Positions 24,041 to 38,392 of a stretch of 64,000 nucleotides of DNA are shown in pieces (positions within the stretch are counted from its first letter, which is position 1; each line of letters starts with the position of its first letter). Below the pieces are notes generated by a model. That model saw only the letters and a program-made list of their open reading frames with translations, was not told the DNA's origin and did not search any database. The DNA is taken from assembly GCA_963693285.1 (NCBI GenBank), contig OY848921.1, forward strand, positions 2,619,646 to 2,683,645. Direction: 5' to 3'. The stretch comes from Xestospongia muta (Eukaryota; Porifera; Demospongiae; Haplosclerida; Petrosiidae). The translations under genes and the position numbers were made by a program.

Positions 24041-27000
24041 CTAGAAGTCATCTTTTAAAAGAAATGATAAGTCAATGATGTTCTTGTAGTTATCACCATA
24101 ATACAATTTCAATAAAGGTAATGTTTTCTGAGCTATTTCCACAGCACCAGCTTTATTACCACTGAAATAAAAATAAAGTGCATGAACATCTGTGCATGAA
24201 TTGGGAAAATACAGAATCCATTTAATATACACCATATTACAACTGAAATTATATCACAATTGCAATACTAATACTTTACCTCCATTGATCTGTCCAAGGT
24301 GTGCATGTGTGCTTGTATATGATACCATATTGTGTGCATGCAGTCATTATACCTTTCAACTAACGCTTGAATGAGTTTAGATAGCTCCCGAGTTAGTTCA
24401 TAACTATGTGATCCACAAACAATTTCAATTCCATCACATCGCTGTTTACAGTAGGGTACAGCAGCTTTGTAATCAGCTAAGAAGAACATTAACAATCAGA
24501 ATTAGGTCTATTTGTCAGATATATTGGTGATGCTAATTTCATCACACAAATTCTGGCTAAGTTAGAAAATCCAGTTTATTTACATGCTTTAAATGTATTT
24601 TTAATGCACTCTCATCAATTTCCATAAATTACTTGTACATAAGTAACTGTATATGGCTATTTTATTTTATTCTTTTATTTTTTAAAGGTCATATAATAAA
24701 AGCAAGAAAATCAGGCTGATCATAGTCTATAATGTACTGTTACAGTCACTGACAGTTAACAAACTGCTAACCAACATCCTTACAAGTTACAACACCTCAT
24801 GTATTTTGAATAGTGTTATATATATAACACTATAGAGGTACAATTACATGTAATGTACTCTATGTAAAACACAGGATGCATTACTCACCTTGTACATTGT
24901 AATATAGTTATTGAATAGTCTTATAAATAACACCATAGAGGTACAATTACATGTAATGTACTCTATGTAAAACACAGGATGCATTACTCACCTTGTACAT
25001 TGTAATATAGTTATTGAATAGTCTTATAAATAACACCATAGAGGTATAATTACATGTAATGTACTATGTGTAAAACACAGGATGCATTACTCGCCTTGTA
25101 CAATGTAATATAGTTATTGAATAGTCTTATAAATAATACCATAGAGGTATAATTACATGTAATGTACTATGTGTAAAACACAGGATGCATTACTCACCTT
25201 GTACATTGTAATATAGTTATTGAATAGTCTTATAAATAATACCATAGAGGTATAATTACATGTAATGTACTATGTGTAAAACACAGGATGCATTACTCAC
25301 CTTGTACATTGTAATATAGTTATTGAATAGTCTTATAAATAACACCATAGAGGTACAATTACATGTAATGTATTGTATGTAAGACACAGGATACACTAAT
25401 AACCTTGTACATTGTAGTATAGTGAGCTAATGGCATCACAAGTATCAGAGAGATCATCATTGAATTTGTAAAGTACTCGAGATTGCTCTTTATAACACTT
25501 CTCAAAAAGAGGCAGAGATAACACTGTATATAACAAGACAAAATAACTACATAATCAATCTATTTTCAATTACAAAACTACCTTCATCAGCTTTTTCATA
25601 TAATTGTTTTGCCTGATGTTTGACCTAGTAATGTAGAGTTGAAATTCTTTGATTGTTCTTACATCATCACAACACACACCTTAAGATGATGGCTGATATC
25701 AGTAGAGTGTCCACAGTCTAAACATTGACCGATCTTTCCTGTCTCTGGAAGAGGAAGAAGACCTCGACATTTGAGACAAGCTAGACCATCCCCAGCATGT
25801 TCACGATAAATCAAAGTCTTGTCTGGACTATTAAAGAAGTAAGTGAATTTGTGAACATTTGAAAGTTAAGTTTACTCGTAGCTTTTTAAATTAATCTTTA
25901 ATTATAAGGTACCAAAATTATTCCATAGCCATTCCTGTTCATACACAACCTTTATATCTTGTATTTGTATATTATATATTTTAACATACATAAAAAGTAT
26001 GAATTTATGTATAATGACGCGAACCAATTAATTAATAACATGCATGTTTTATTTCATACTTGTAGCATGCTTGGCAGTTGCAGATGAAGAAAAATCCATT
26101 CTTTAACAATTTTTGTCTCTCAGCTCTTTTTTCCTTACCAACTTCAGGACCTTCATATTAATAATATGATTAGTGAACTCATTGATTCATCAACACATAC
26201 CATAAGATCGACAAAGTTCCTCTCCTTTATATATGCAAGACTTCAATATACAAGCAGATAGTCTGGCACCATTAAATCTAATAAAGTATGAGTGCAATAA
26301 AATACTACGTTTTTTAATCTTGTTTTAGTATGGAGAGTGTAACTAAACAGATAAGCATTAACAACTTTATATAACTACTGGATGTTTGTTATAATCTAAT
26401 TACATTGAGTATGCAAGTGCTAATTGTACACTTTATTAGATTTAAAATTTATGACCATAAACTTCCACTCCATGTAATGCATAATCTATTGTCTAGTACT
26501 ATTCTAGTTTACAAATATGATATGAATTCTCTTCCTCTAAACAAAGCAATGTACAAAGGTAATAATAGATTAGTATAATTCAAACCTCAATATCACATTA
26601 GGATCACATGAATGATTAAACAATGATCCAGTCAGGTAGACACCTAAACCTAACCATTGTACACTCATTGTAGGGACTAGTTCATTAATCACTTCAACAT
26701 GAGCTTCAGCCATTCCATGTACTATAACAGTACATGAATTGATGCGAGCTTGACACATGTGATATATTAAAAGATTAGTGATACAAGGTAGAAATGAACT
26801 GTCTAGTTCATAATAGTTCGTTATGAGTTCTTTAAAAAATATTTCACTGCATTTTTTACAAATCTACATATAGAAAATCAACATATTCATAAACTCTTAT
26901 CAATTCATAATCTGTTGAGCATATACCTCTTCAAAAACAAATTTCTGAGTTTCATCTACATATTTTTCATTATGTGATTCCAGTTTTAGTGCTGTCTGAT

Positions 27001-28555
27001 AGATATCTTTTGTTAAAGAGATCAACCAAAACAAGAATCACTTTTGACTGACCACTAATATCAGTACAGTCCTCACGAGTGAGTTCAGCAATAACACTGT
27101 CTAGAGAAGATGCCTGACATTTTTTTATTAATGCTAAATAATGAATAGAGGATGAAATGTTTATATTATATTATAGAAATACTATCCCACTTTGAACATC
27201 TTGTCTTGGAGATATCAGCAACATTCTAATTGCTAGTATGACAATTGAGTCCAACTAGACATTACAATAATATCAGATAAACTTAATAACAATATAATTA
27301 TGCTAACAACCTTGTTCCAATAGTCAATATTCTTACATTCTAGCCAGTGATATGATCTCCAGGCTATTTTCATACAACTCATTGAGCAGTAACCAGCATA
27401 GGCACAGAGAGGACAACTACATGTAGAGAGAGATAGAAATTATCATCTTCATATCTTCATCTGTCCATATAACCATCTATCCATCAACCTAGGCCTATCC
27501 ATACTAACGGTATAAGATTGAATGAGATCTTAAAGCAATAGCTACAGTGAGTATATTGATGGTCACTCTTAAGCATAGCAACATAGGGAGTCTCAGATAA
27601 AACACAGCCACCAAATGACATGTCTTTCTTTACCTACATAGCACAACGTCAGTGCACTATACTATAACAACTTTACACCTACAACTAAGCTTCTTCCTTT
27701 GTCTGGAGATATTTTAACCAACATAGAAGATGAACAGTAATATTTCTCTTCTTCGGTCCTAGTCTCCCTTTTACTACATAAATTAACATGAGGTCAAGTC
27801 TTTAATATAACATTCTCTCACATATTGTTGGGTTTAATCTGCTTGATTTCTTTTATAATGATTTGAATATTCTTTTGAAGTATTTCTGAAGTAAATGTTG
27901 TTACATAAATCAAAACAATTTACCCTATACTACCTTTCTCTTTAATTGATGAACAGATAACTCTACGTTTACACTGTTCAATAGCTAAAATATTTACATA
28001 TAAAAATTACATATTATTACTAACAGCATAAACCTGATATTGCTTCATCACTTCTACCTAGATGAGCTAGACACAGAGTTTGTCTTTTATATAGTTTAAA
28101 GATAGTGGCATTAGGATATCCACTAGTAAGTGCTCTATCAATATCTACTAAACACTCCTATAGAAATAGACATCAGATAACAATAATGATGCTTTTCCTA
28201 ACTTCATATTTTCCTAGTTCATGTAGTGCAGCAGATCTATTGGCATAGCAATGAGCTAAGACTGGACCCTCAACTCCTTTAACTCTTGTTAACGATGGAT
28301 CATGTTGTAGATAATCTCTTAAGAATGGATCACATGAGTCTACTAGTTCCTGTAGTGTTTGGTCTATTATCTCACTAGGATATGGAGCAAAGAAAAGAGC
28401 CTAAGATATACATAGATTGAGAAAACCGCTTTATTCATTCTAACCTGTGTGTAATATCTGACTGCAGTGTTTAGGTCTTGTTCGAAGTACTTATTGCCTT
28501 CTACTTTCAGAGATTTAGCTTTTGATACAGACTTACTGCTAGCATAGACAGCCAT
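24041..28555 (-). CDS. SMYD4-like SET/MYND protein, copy B
   Basis: Complete-looking multi-exon gene. The ATG at 28553-28555 opens exon 1 (TPR-like; KVEGNKYFEQDLNTAVRYYTQ region), and the stop is at 24041-24043. The MYND finger is at about 27311-27418 (CPLC..GYCSMSC..AW..YHWLEC). The SET exon is at about 26584-26870 with NHSCDPN. The GEELCRSYG segment is near 26200-26280, the post-SET cysteines near 26060-26155, and the CRGLL...CLDCGH exon near 25680-25829. C-terminal helical exons follow to GDNYKNIIDLSFLL. The intron after the exon coding for the ...SLYYNVQ helix is expanded by a 103-bp minisatellite that repeatedly copies that exon's own end and splice donor. The SMYD4 family is implicated in lysine methylation; the substrate here is unknown. 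Confidence 0.75.
24800..25420. repeat. 103-bp minisatellite copying an exon end and splice donor
   Basis: The motif CCTTGTACA recurs at 24888, 24991, 25094, 25197, 25300 and 25403, exactly 103 bases apart. On the minus strand each unit contains CAATGTACAAGG followed by a donor-like GTGAGT or variant, which is the end of the SMYD4 copy B exon at about 25403-25530. Confidence 0.85.
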
Positions 28556-28887
28556 GTTTGCTTTCCTGCAGGAAGTAATAAACTAAACTTCCTTTTCAAC
28601 GTACAATTGTTTTAATACTGTCTTCGCTTGTTGCTCAGAAATTAATGTAATAATTTGTAACTGTTCATAACCCGTGTTGTTATGCATGAAGGAAGGCTTA
28701 TCCATGGCCTTAATACCTTCATTGCACACACATACACACACACACTTTTTATCTTTGTATCATATATTTAAGAAAAATATAGAAGAAAATCTTAGATTTT
28801 AAGACAATCATAGTCATTGAAAATATCATACAATTATACAACTTTGTTACACTCAACCATTAATGCATGAGGTGACAAACAAACTTC
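28556..28887. other. Intergenic region between SMYD4 copies B and C
   Basis: Short spacer with a small CA microsatellite near 28728-28744. No gene is seen. Confidence 0.5.
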
Positions 28888-31800
28888 TTAATCTTCAGCT
28901 AGTAAAAAAGATAAATCAATTATATCTTTGTAGTTATCACCATAAAAGAGCTTCAGTAGAGGCAAAGCTTTCTGTGCCATTTCTATAGCTCCAGCTCTAT
29001 CACCACTGAAATGAAAGATAAGAGATGAGGATGTGGAATGTGTATGAGTGAATTTTGCAGGCAGCCTGCCACATTTATCAACAAGTATATATGTACCTAA
29101 AAGTTAAAGCTCGAATAAGTTTAGGTAACTCCCAAGTTAATTCACGGCTATATGGACCACAGACTGCTTCTAGTCCATCACATAGTTGTCTTAAATACGG
29201 AACAGCAGACTTGTAATCCTCTATAAAAATATAACAGAGTACAATATTTGCTATTGTTCTTTGAAGTCAAAGCCTGCTATATCTAAGCTATTTCACCTTT
29301 TGCATAGAAGTAGAGGAAGCCTATAGCATCACATGTATTAATGAGATCATTGTTATACTTGTAAAGGACTCGAGATTGCTCTTTGAGACATTTCTCATAA
29401 AGAGACAGAGATGACATTGAATAAGATACTGTCAAAGACAAATACAATACAGATTGATGTAACAAACTTACATTGGTAGGCTTCTTTAAATAGCTGTTCT
29501 GTTCTAAGCTTAACCTAGTAATAATGTAGAGCTCTACAATTGTCAATTCAACATACTCACCTCAAGATGATGACTAACATTAGTAGAGTGTCCACAGTCT
29601 AAACATTGACTGATCCTTCCTGTCTCTGGAAGAGGAAGAAGACCTTGACATTTGAGACAAGCTAGTCCGTCACCAGTATGTTCTCGATAAATCAGAGTTT
29701 TGTCTGGACTATAAAGGTATTAATATTACTCAGCATTTAAAATACAATTCTACTTGTGACAAGCTATACAGGTACAATCAAAGTAATAGTAAGTCTTCAA
29801 CTTCTCTTGTCTTTCAGCCTTCTTCTTTCTACCCACTTCAGCACCTGATAATTTCACAATACAAATATTTAAATACAGTACTATATATACCATAACAATA
29901 ACAAAGTTCTTCTCCTTTTTTAACAGAAGAAGTATAGACATATGCAGACAGACTAGTACCAACATAACTAAATGACAATAAAGAGAAAAATACCAGTGTA
30001 TATAACATAGTCAACTCCTTAACTATTTGTCAGCAAATTAGTTAGATAATAATATGCCTACAATCAATTTCAATGTGATTAATGTTATTTTCAATATAAT
30101 TACATAACTTAAATAATTAACCTGACTATTGCATTTGGAACACAAGAATGATTGAGCAAGGATGCAGTGAGATAGAGAGCATCACCTAATTCTACTTTAG
30201 TTGGTTTAAGAACGTTTTTGCCAGCAACCTTAATATAACGTTGAGTTATTGGATTTTCTGTCACACTATATGGATTACATCGGAGTTGACACATGTGATA
30301 TCTGAACAGCTCAGTTAACGAAGACAGTGATGATCCCTTTAATTCATAATACTTGAGCAGGGTATTTTTAAAAACACCAATACATTTCTCACTTTGCTAT
30401 TAAAATAGATCATTTTCACATAATTATATGAAAGAATTTCTATATCCACAGACTTTACCATTTCAAAAACAAATTCCATAGTTGCATCAGCATATTGTCC
30501 ACTGTTTGATTCCAGTTTAAGTACTGCCTGATAAATACCTTTGGTATAAAAACTTCAAACAAACAACTAGTTCTTATATTACCTCACCACTAATATCAGT
30601 ACAATCCTCTTTGGTGAGTTCACTGATAGCATTGTCCAGAGAAGATGTCTGACATTTCTTGATTACAGCTGTGAAGGATACAAGAGTATACACATTTACA
30701 TGTTATATTTAATAATGAGATATACTTAATATTAACACTCACTTTGAACATCTTTTCTAGGAGATCTCAACAACATCCTTAGTGCACTTTTGAGAATATT
30801 CATATAAAGCTAAAAAAACATGAAGTAATAAATTTTTGGAATATTTTACCAACCTTATTCCAGTCATCAATATTCTTACATTCCAACCAATGATATGATC
30901 TCCAGGCTGTTTGCATACAACTCATTGAACAGTAACCAGCATGGGGACAGAGAGGACAACTAAATGATGAAAATATAAATTGTTATCTATATGTCTGCAT
31001 CCTAACGGTAGAATAGTAGAGGATTTCTTAAAACAGTAACTGCAATGAGTGTATAGATGTTCTTTATTGAGAAGAGCAACATAAGGTATCTCTGATAAAA
31101 CACAGTCACCAAATGACAAATCTTTCTTAGCCTACATAATATAAACACACACACACACATCAGTATACATACATTATGTATTATATTACATTTATACTTA
31201 CAACTAAACCTCTTCCTTTGTTTGGTAATATTTGACCACATATAGAGGATGAACAATAGTCTCCCTCTTGTTTAGTCTTCTTCTCTTTACTACACAAACT
31301 AACATGAGGAATTATTATAATATACTCTCACATATTTTTGGGTTTAATTCGTTTGATTTCTTTTATAGCATCTTGAACTTTCCTTTGAAGTGTATCTGAA
31401 GTGAACACATACTTTGTTTCCTTGAATAAGAGCCATGGTATGTAGATACATATTGAAGTACAATGTGTTTAATCAAGGATGGTATTATATAAATAGCAGT
31501 TAGAATAAGAGCTGATTCCGATCTTTCTGATAAACAGTAGTTTTGAAACTTAGTATATTGTTAGAATTTTATATAAAAGTTTATAAAATTATAGCAGCGA
31601 TTTCTGTATTCATCCAGTGATGCAAATGGAAGAAAAAAAGATGGAAGATAAGGCTGCCATTTAAGGGCAGCTACTACTCAATTAATGCTGATTCTTACTT
31701 TAATGAACACATTATTTCAATTTACCTTTTTCCTTTGATGATGAACAGACAAGTTTAGTTTTACATTGTTCAATAACTATAGCAATATACACATAAAGAT

Positions 31801-32366
31801 ATAATATACTACCAATATTATTACTCACCTGATATTGCTTCATCACTTCTACCTAGATGAGCTAGACACAAAGCTTGTCTTTTATATAGTTTAAAGATAG
31901 TGGTATTAGGATATCCACTGGTAAGTGCTCTATCAATATCTACTAAACACTCCTATAGAGATAGACATCAGATAACAATAATGATAGTTGTATTACTGAC
32001 TTTATATAGTCCAAGTTCATATAGTGCAGCAGATCTGTTGCCATAGCAATGAGCTAAAATAGGATCTTCAATTCCTTTAAGTCTTGTTAACGATGGATCG
32101 TGTTGTAGATGGTCTCTTAAGAATGGATCACATGAGTCTACTAGTTCCTGTAGTGTTTGGTCTACTATCTCATTAGGAAATGGAGCAAAGAACAGAGCCT
32201 AAGATATACTTATACTGACATATACATGCACACAACAACTTCATCCACTAACCTGTGTAAAATATTTCAACGCAGTGTCCAGGTTGCCTTGTTTAAAGTA
32301 TTTATTGCCTTCTTCTTTCATTGATGTAGCTCTAGAGAGAGACTTACCCTTGCCATAGTCAGCCAT
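28888..32366 (-). CDS. SMYD4-like SET/MYND protein, copy C
   Basis: ATG at 32364-32366 (MADYGKGKSLSRATSMKEEG), stop at 28888-28890. It has the same exon order as copy B: TPR-like exons at 32260-32366 and about 32000-32200, further helical exons near 31835-31950, MYND at about 30855-30961 (GYCSMSC..AW..YHWLEC), SET at about 30121-30400 with NHSCVPN, GEELCYCYG near 29890-29965, post-SET FDCTCIACHK near 29750-29846, CKCQGLL...CLDCGH near 29562-29710, and C-terminal helices to GDNYKDIIDLSFLL. One intron (about 31390-31735) is enlarged by non-coding DNA. I saw no disabling change in the exons examined. It is the most diverged of the intact copies in the SET exon. Confidence 0.75.
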
Positions 32367-32659
32367 TTTTACTTCCTGCCTGTTATTAAAAAACGTTCCT
32401 AACATATTTTCAATTTCAGACTTAATATATAGAGGATATATATTACAATGATCAATTTTACTGTTCTGGACTGGTTAGCTTTGACACTACTTTACTGGTT
32501 AGTTTAACCAGTTTGCACAAACTTTACACATGACAGAACACACATGTTCATACACTCGTGTTTACATAAACAGTTTTATTGATATTAATTTATAAAAAAG
32601 TGTAGACAAATAAAAATTTCTGAGAAATGCAGAGATGGTGGCAAAAGTATGTTAAAACA

Positions 32660-33020
32660 AAACTAAAGTAGGAATGAAATTATGAAAACTCTTTATATTA
32701 GCCTCACAATGGAAAGCTGTACAATTTAATTGTCATCAAAAGTTTAGGAGAAATACTGTTACAGTTGACATTTAAAGGTAAGGATTTCTTATGGCTCATG
32801 AGGCTATAGAAAGCTGCTTGCTCCTCTCTTTTAACTGTAACAAGACTACAATAGGGATGACAGCATGAAAACTGTTCATATTAGCCTCACAATTGGAAGA
32901 ACATATAATTTAATTGTCATCAAATGTTTAGGAAAATAGTGTCAGGGTTGACATTTAAAGTAAGGATTTCTTATGGCCCTAGAGGCTAAGAAAGTTGCTT
33001 GCTCCTCTCTTTTAACTGTA
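32660..33020. repeat. Tandem duplication of about 183 bp
   Basis: Two diverged copies share ATTAGCCTCACAAT, TTTAATTGTCATCAAA, AAGGATTTCTTATGG and TTGCTCCTCTCTTTTAACTG. The segments are 32660-32840 and 32843-33020. Confidence 0.7.
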
Positions 33021-33121
33021 CACACAAAAATATATTTTGTCATTAACATTACTGCTCTTTTTAAAATTCATAATACCTCTTGTTCTACTAGTACATGTAC
33101 ATGTACATACATGTTAAATGC

Positions 33122-33935
33122 AAAATTAAAGATCAATTTTAATGATTAAAACCTGGAATAAAATTAAACATCTAAAAAGGATTCGATCAAAATAACTGAT
33201 TTGAGAACCAGTCAAATGCTAACTTTCAACATACAACTTCTTCAATCATTGTTTTGTTCATTAACATCCATTGATCAACCATGGTTATGTAATGTCCATT
33301 ATGAAGTGTTCTTGTAACACTCCCTCTCAGTGTTCTTGTTCTCTCATGTTCTATGATAAAATAAATAAAATAAGATTTACAGTAAGTTTAGTCTATAGCT
33401 AAAAGAAACTTGTGGACATAGAATATAATTCTTATACATACATCTTTCATCAGTAAAATAATTGACTTCTTATTAACCTCAATAACTAAGTTAATTATGT
33501 AGTTATTAATTATTATTACTTATTAATTAATTAGTTATGACAACTATTACCTTCCACTTTCACAAATGTGAAGGTGGAGTAATAGTTGTCCATCATAACA
33601 AATTCAGTAAACTCTATAGCTTACAAATATATGATGTGGCCATAACACTAATTTTCTGTCTGGTCATTAAGAAACACAATTAAGAGAAAATATGCCATTA
33701 CCAGAAACAGGAATCGTTGATGAGAGCATCATTACTATCCCTGATATATGTATTATACACGTACTGATCAAAACTTAAATATCAACTGAGACAAGTATCG
33801 AGTCTGTATATCCATGCAGACTGGAAGATTGCCTAGAAAGACTTTGCTGCTAATTTAATTTGTTTGTGTATTGTTTAAAACCAAAAATAATTGCATACTT
33901 AATACATATTAAGTACAGCAAATTAGTCAGGTAGC
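33122..33935. repeat. 814-bp block, duplicated at 38501-39316
   Basis: Near-identical long direct repeat that starts AAAATTAAAGATCAATTTT and ends AGTCAGGTAGC. It contains the hairpin at 33534-33599. It sits downstream of SMYD4 copy D, and its partner sits downstream of copy E. Confidence 0.85.
33534..33599. other. Strong inverted repeat (hairpin), copy 1
   Basis: Arms ACAACTATTACCTTCCACTT and AAGGTGGAGTAATAGTTGT around CACAAATGTG, extended by GTTATG and CATAAC. One small asymmetry separates it from its more perfect partner at 38913-38980. Confidence 0.7.
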
Positions 33936-33983
33936 CTAATTCTAGATGTTGGACCAACTCTAGTTATCTTAAGTAAAACATCT

Positions 33984-35345
33984 TTACAATATAATAGACA
34001 AATCAATGATGTCCTTGTAGTTGTCACCATAGTAGAATTTCAGTAGAGGCAGTGCTTTACGAGCTAACTTAGTTGCATCTGTTGTATTACCACTAAAAAA
34101 TAAAGAAAATCGTATGCGACTTTATTAATTTTGTATATATGTGTTTATCATTGGAAGAATGTAATGTATGTTTAGCTTTGATGACTACTATTATATGCAT
34201 AGTATGCATGTCAGAGTTAGATATTTTACAGTTATACTCTTTCAGATTGAGTCCAATCATCCATTAGCATGTGCAATTACCTGCAATATAAAGCTTGAAT
34301 GAGTTTATGTAGCTCTCGAGTTAGATCAAAACTATATGATCCACAAACAAACTCCAATCCATCACACCTCTGTTTACAGTAGGGGACAGCAGCTTTGAAA
34401 TTAGCTAAGAACATGGTAAGAATAAATGTTCATGTCTATAAAGTATGGGACAATTTAAAACATATTGCAAATAAGTCACAAGGTTTTCACAAAAACACAG
34501 AATACACCAATATAACCTTGTACATTGTAGTATAGTGAGCTGATGGCATCACAAGTAGAAGAGATATCATCATTGAATTTGTAAAGTACTCGAGATTGCT
34601 CTTTATAACACTTCTCAAAAAGAGGCAGAGATAACACTGTATATAACAAGACAAAATAATCAATAATCAATCTATTTTTAATTATAAACTACCTTCATCA
34701 GCTTTTTGATATAATAGTTTTGCCTGATGTTTGATCTAGTAATGTAGATGCAAAACTCCCAAATCCTTCAATAAAAATCATAACAACACCAACTCACTTT
34801 AAGATGATGACTGATGTCAGTAGAGTGTCCACAGTCTAAACACTGACTAATCTTTCCTGTCTCTGGAAGAGGAAGAAGACCTTTACACTTGAAACAAGCC
34901 AGTCCATCCCAAGCATGTTCTCGATAAATAAGGGTCTTGTTTGGGCTATAATAAGTCCAAAAGGAGGAGTAAGAAACAGCCAATCACTTTTTTTACTTGT
35001 GACATGCAGGACAAGTGCAGTCAAAGAAAAATCCACTTTTTAATATCTGCTGTCGTTCAGTTCTTTTTCTCTTACCCACCTCAGGACCTGATAACAATAA
35101 CTAAAGATGCCATGACTTACCATTAACATACCATAAGAGTGACAAATCTCCTGTCCTTTGCTGATAGGATTTGTTACACAAGCAGACAGCACAGTACCAT
35201 TAAATCTATAAATATAAGTAATCTGTAAGAAAGCCATCCTTGTAAATATTCACTTCATATAATTTAAAATGTAAGCATATCACGATTATTAAGTCATAAA
35301 TGATTTGTTATTACAACAATTATAACTTACAGTAGTGATATTAAG

Positions 35346-35397
<52 letters not shown>

Positions 35398-37396
35398 CAT
35401 ATAGTAGTGTAATGCAAGTATGATATACAAACCTCATAATTAAATTAGGATCACATGAATGGTTGAATAAGGAGGCAGTGAGGTAGACAGCCTTACCCAA
35501 CTTCTGTATTTTTGTTGTAGAAATTAATTCATTGGTAACTTGAACACGAGTTTCAGCCATCACATGTACACTCACAATACATCCATTAATATTAACTTGA
35601 TGTAAATGGTATTTGAAGAGATCAGTTAGAGCAGAAAATGACAAACTGTCTAATTCATAATAGCTGAGGAGATCATTAAGAAATATATCCTTGCATTTTT
35701 CTGTCTCCTAGTACAAAAGAACTATATATTAAATGCTTTATATTACTAACAAACATTTATACATACATTTTCAAAAATTATTTTCTGAAGTTCATTAGCA
35801 TACTTTCCACTATGTGACTCTAATTGAAGTACTGTCTTATAGATATCTTGAAGAAAAACAATTCAAATAAAACAATATCTATTAATATTGTCTCTTACCA
35901 CTTATATCTGTATAATCCTCTCTGGTTAGCTCAGTGATAACATTGTCCAAAGAATTTGCTTGACATTTTTTAATCAACTCTGAGGATAAGTATAATAATT
36001 TTTTAAAAATTGCTAATGTGAATGTATTGTAGATATTTTGGTAAACATACTTTGAACATCCTGTCTAGGAGACGTCAACAACATCCTTATTGTTACAGTG
36101 AATATATATAAACGCTAAAAAAGTTTCAAATAGTAAAAATTATAATTATAAATAATAAGAACCTTGCTTAAGTAGTCAATGTTCTTACATTCCAACCAGT
36201 GATATGACCTCCAGGCAATTTTCATACAACTCATTGAGCAGTATCCATTATGAGCACAAAAAGGACAACTAGATAAAACCATTCAATGTAAGATGTCTAA
36301 CTATTCATTAATCAATCTATCTAATAACTTACGGTATAAGATTAGATGAGTTATGAAAGCAATAACTACAATGAGTATACAGATACTCTTTATCAAGTGC
36401 AGCAGCATATGGAGTCTCAGACAGAACATAATCACCAAAGGACAAATCTTTCTTAGCCTACATGATGATAGATGTATTGTTAACAAACATATATTAATAA
36501 CTAAACAAACTTCATACTTACAACTAAACCTCTTCCCTTATCTGGAGTTAATTGAACATGCATGGATGATGAACAGTAGTGTTCTTCTTTAGTTTTTGTT
36601 TTCTCTTTACTACATAAACTAACATGAGGTCATATCTATTATATTCTCACACGTTGAAGGATTTGACTTGTTTGATTTCTTTTATAACATCTTGAACATT
36701 CCTTTGAAGTGTATCTGAAGTGAACACATCACTACTACCATCTGACTAAAACATATCATTACCTTTTTCTTTTGATGATGAACAGGCAACTTTACTCTTA
36801 CACTGTTCAATAACTAGCAATATCCACCACATAAAGATATAATGTGTTACTAATATTATCACTCACCTGATATTGCTTCATCTCTTCCACCTAGATGAGC
36901 TAGACACAAAGCTTGTCTTCTATATAGTTTAAAGATAGTGGTATTAGGATATCCACTAGTAAGTGCTCTATCAATATCTACTAAACACTCCTATAGAAAT
37001 AGACATCAGATAAGGATAATGATAGTTGTATTACTGACTTTATATTGCTTAAGTTCATATAGTGTGGCAGATCTGTTACCATAGCAATGAGCTAAGACAG
37101 AATCTTCAATTCCTTCAACTCTTGTTAATGATGGATTATGTTGTAGATAGTCTCTTAAGAACAGATCACATGAGTCTACTAGTTCCTGTAGTGTTTGGTC
37201 TACTATCTCACTAGGATATGGAGCAAAGAACAGAGCCTGTAAGGCATATATATTTATATTGACACCAAGATATCCACTTTACCTGTGTGTAATAGTCCAC
37301 TGCAGTGTTTAAGTTGCCTTGTCTAAAATTTTTATTGCCCTCCTCTTTCAGTGATTTAGCTCTGGATAGAGACTTCCCACTTTCATGGACAGCCAT
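33984..37396 (-). CDS. SMYD4-like SET/MYND protein, copy D
   Basis: ATG at 37394-37396, stop at 33984-33986. Exon 1 is 37283-37396 (MAVHESGKSLSRAKSLKEEG...), and exon 2 encodes ALFFAPYPSEIVDQTLQEL. MYND lies at about 36163-36270 (CPFC..GYCSMSC..AW..YHWLEC), and SET at about 35433-35710 with NHSCDPN. The GQEICHSYG segment is near 35129-35206, matching the conserved G-x-E-I-x3-YG of SET enzymes. Post-SET FDCTCPACHK is near 34996-35086, CFKCKGLL...CLDCGH at 34795-34946, and C-terminal helical exons at about 34513-34639, 34290-34406 and 33984-34094. A TA microsatellite sits in the intron next to the SET exon. It is very similar to copy E, so the duplication is recent. Confidence 0.8.
35349..35395. 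repeat. TA microsatellite
   Basis: Uninterrupted run of TA dinucleotides in an intron of SMYD4 copy D. Confidence 0.9.
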
Positions 37397-38392
37397 TTTT
37401 TTGTTTCCTGTTAGTTATTAACAAACATGACCTATATTATACGCATAATATAATAATGGATGAATGCTATTAGCAAAATCAATATTAAATGTTCAGCTAA
37501 TTGACGGGGTGCGTTGTCTAGCTTTTGAAATAAGAAAGGAGATGATGAAACATTCAATGGAGAGAAGTGGAATGAAACAATGCAAGATCATTTCTTGATA
37601 AGGCTGAGATACCACAAATGGTATTCAAAATGCTAGACAAACATTATATATGTAGTGTTTTGATTTTAAAATATTAAATTATTAGTTTCATGTTAATGCT
37701 GAACTATATACTACCAATTTTTGCAGTATTGCTCCTAAAATACTTAATGAAACAGATGATACCTGAAAGAAAGTTGATGTCACTCTTAAGCCATGAAATT
37801 AATGTAGGCATTTGTCACACAAGGTAGGTAGTGTTCTAATAACATTAACATCTATAGGTTAATGTAACTAGCTATGCCCACCAAATATTTAAGGAAAGAT
37901 CATGTAGAAAACAAAAAGAAACAATACAAAACAAAGACTTGGAACTGCATTAGATAAATTTAAAAAAATAACTTAAAACACAAGAAATAAAGAAGCATTG
38001 ATTGAGAAAGCACATGTAACATTGCTTTATAGTATAGTATAGACTCTAAAAGAAACTTTGTGGGCACAGACTATAATTCTTATATTCATTTTCAAGTTAG
38101 TGATTATTCTACCAGCCAATATATACACAATAGTGCTATTAATGGCTGTTGTGGTGCAATCTATTGTTGTTATTGAGGAGAAATTTTTATTTGTACTACA
38201 AATGATGTAATAAGAAAGTATACATAACTGATATTATTGACTTCATAATGTACAAGACATAGAATTTAAGAGAGATTCTTATAATTTTCTTTTGAAATTT
38301 ATACACATCTAGGCCGTGCAATTATGAAAACTTGTTTTAAAAAGTAAGTTGTCTTTTATTATGAAAACTATCCAATAATGTCTTACATATAC
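37397..38392. other. Intergenic region upstream of SMYD4 copy D
   Basis: No gene is seen. The stretch is homologous to 43010-44324, and in part to 48003-48160 and 56822-57000, marking the upstream part of the SMYD4 duplication unit. Confidence 0.5.

Larger units (their letters stand above)
32367..33983. other. Intergenic region between SMYD4 copies C and D
   Basis: No gene is seen. It contains a two-copy tandem repeat at 32660-33020, a block duplicated elsewhere at 33122-33935, and a strong hairpin at 33534-33599. Confidence 0.5.

Noticed and set aside
24888..25420. The 103-bp tandem array as a CRISPR-like array
   Set aside because: The whole unit repeats, with no unique spacers. The DNA is eukaryotic and the repeat contains an exon end.
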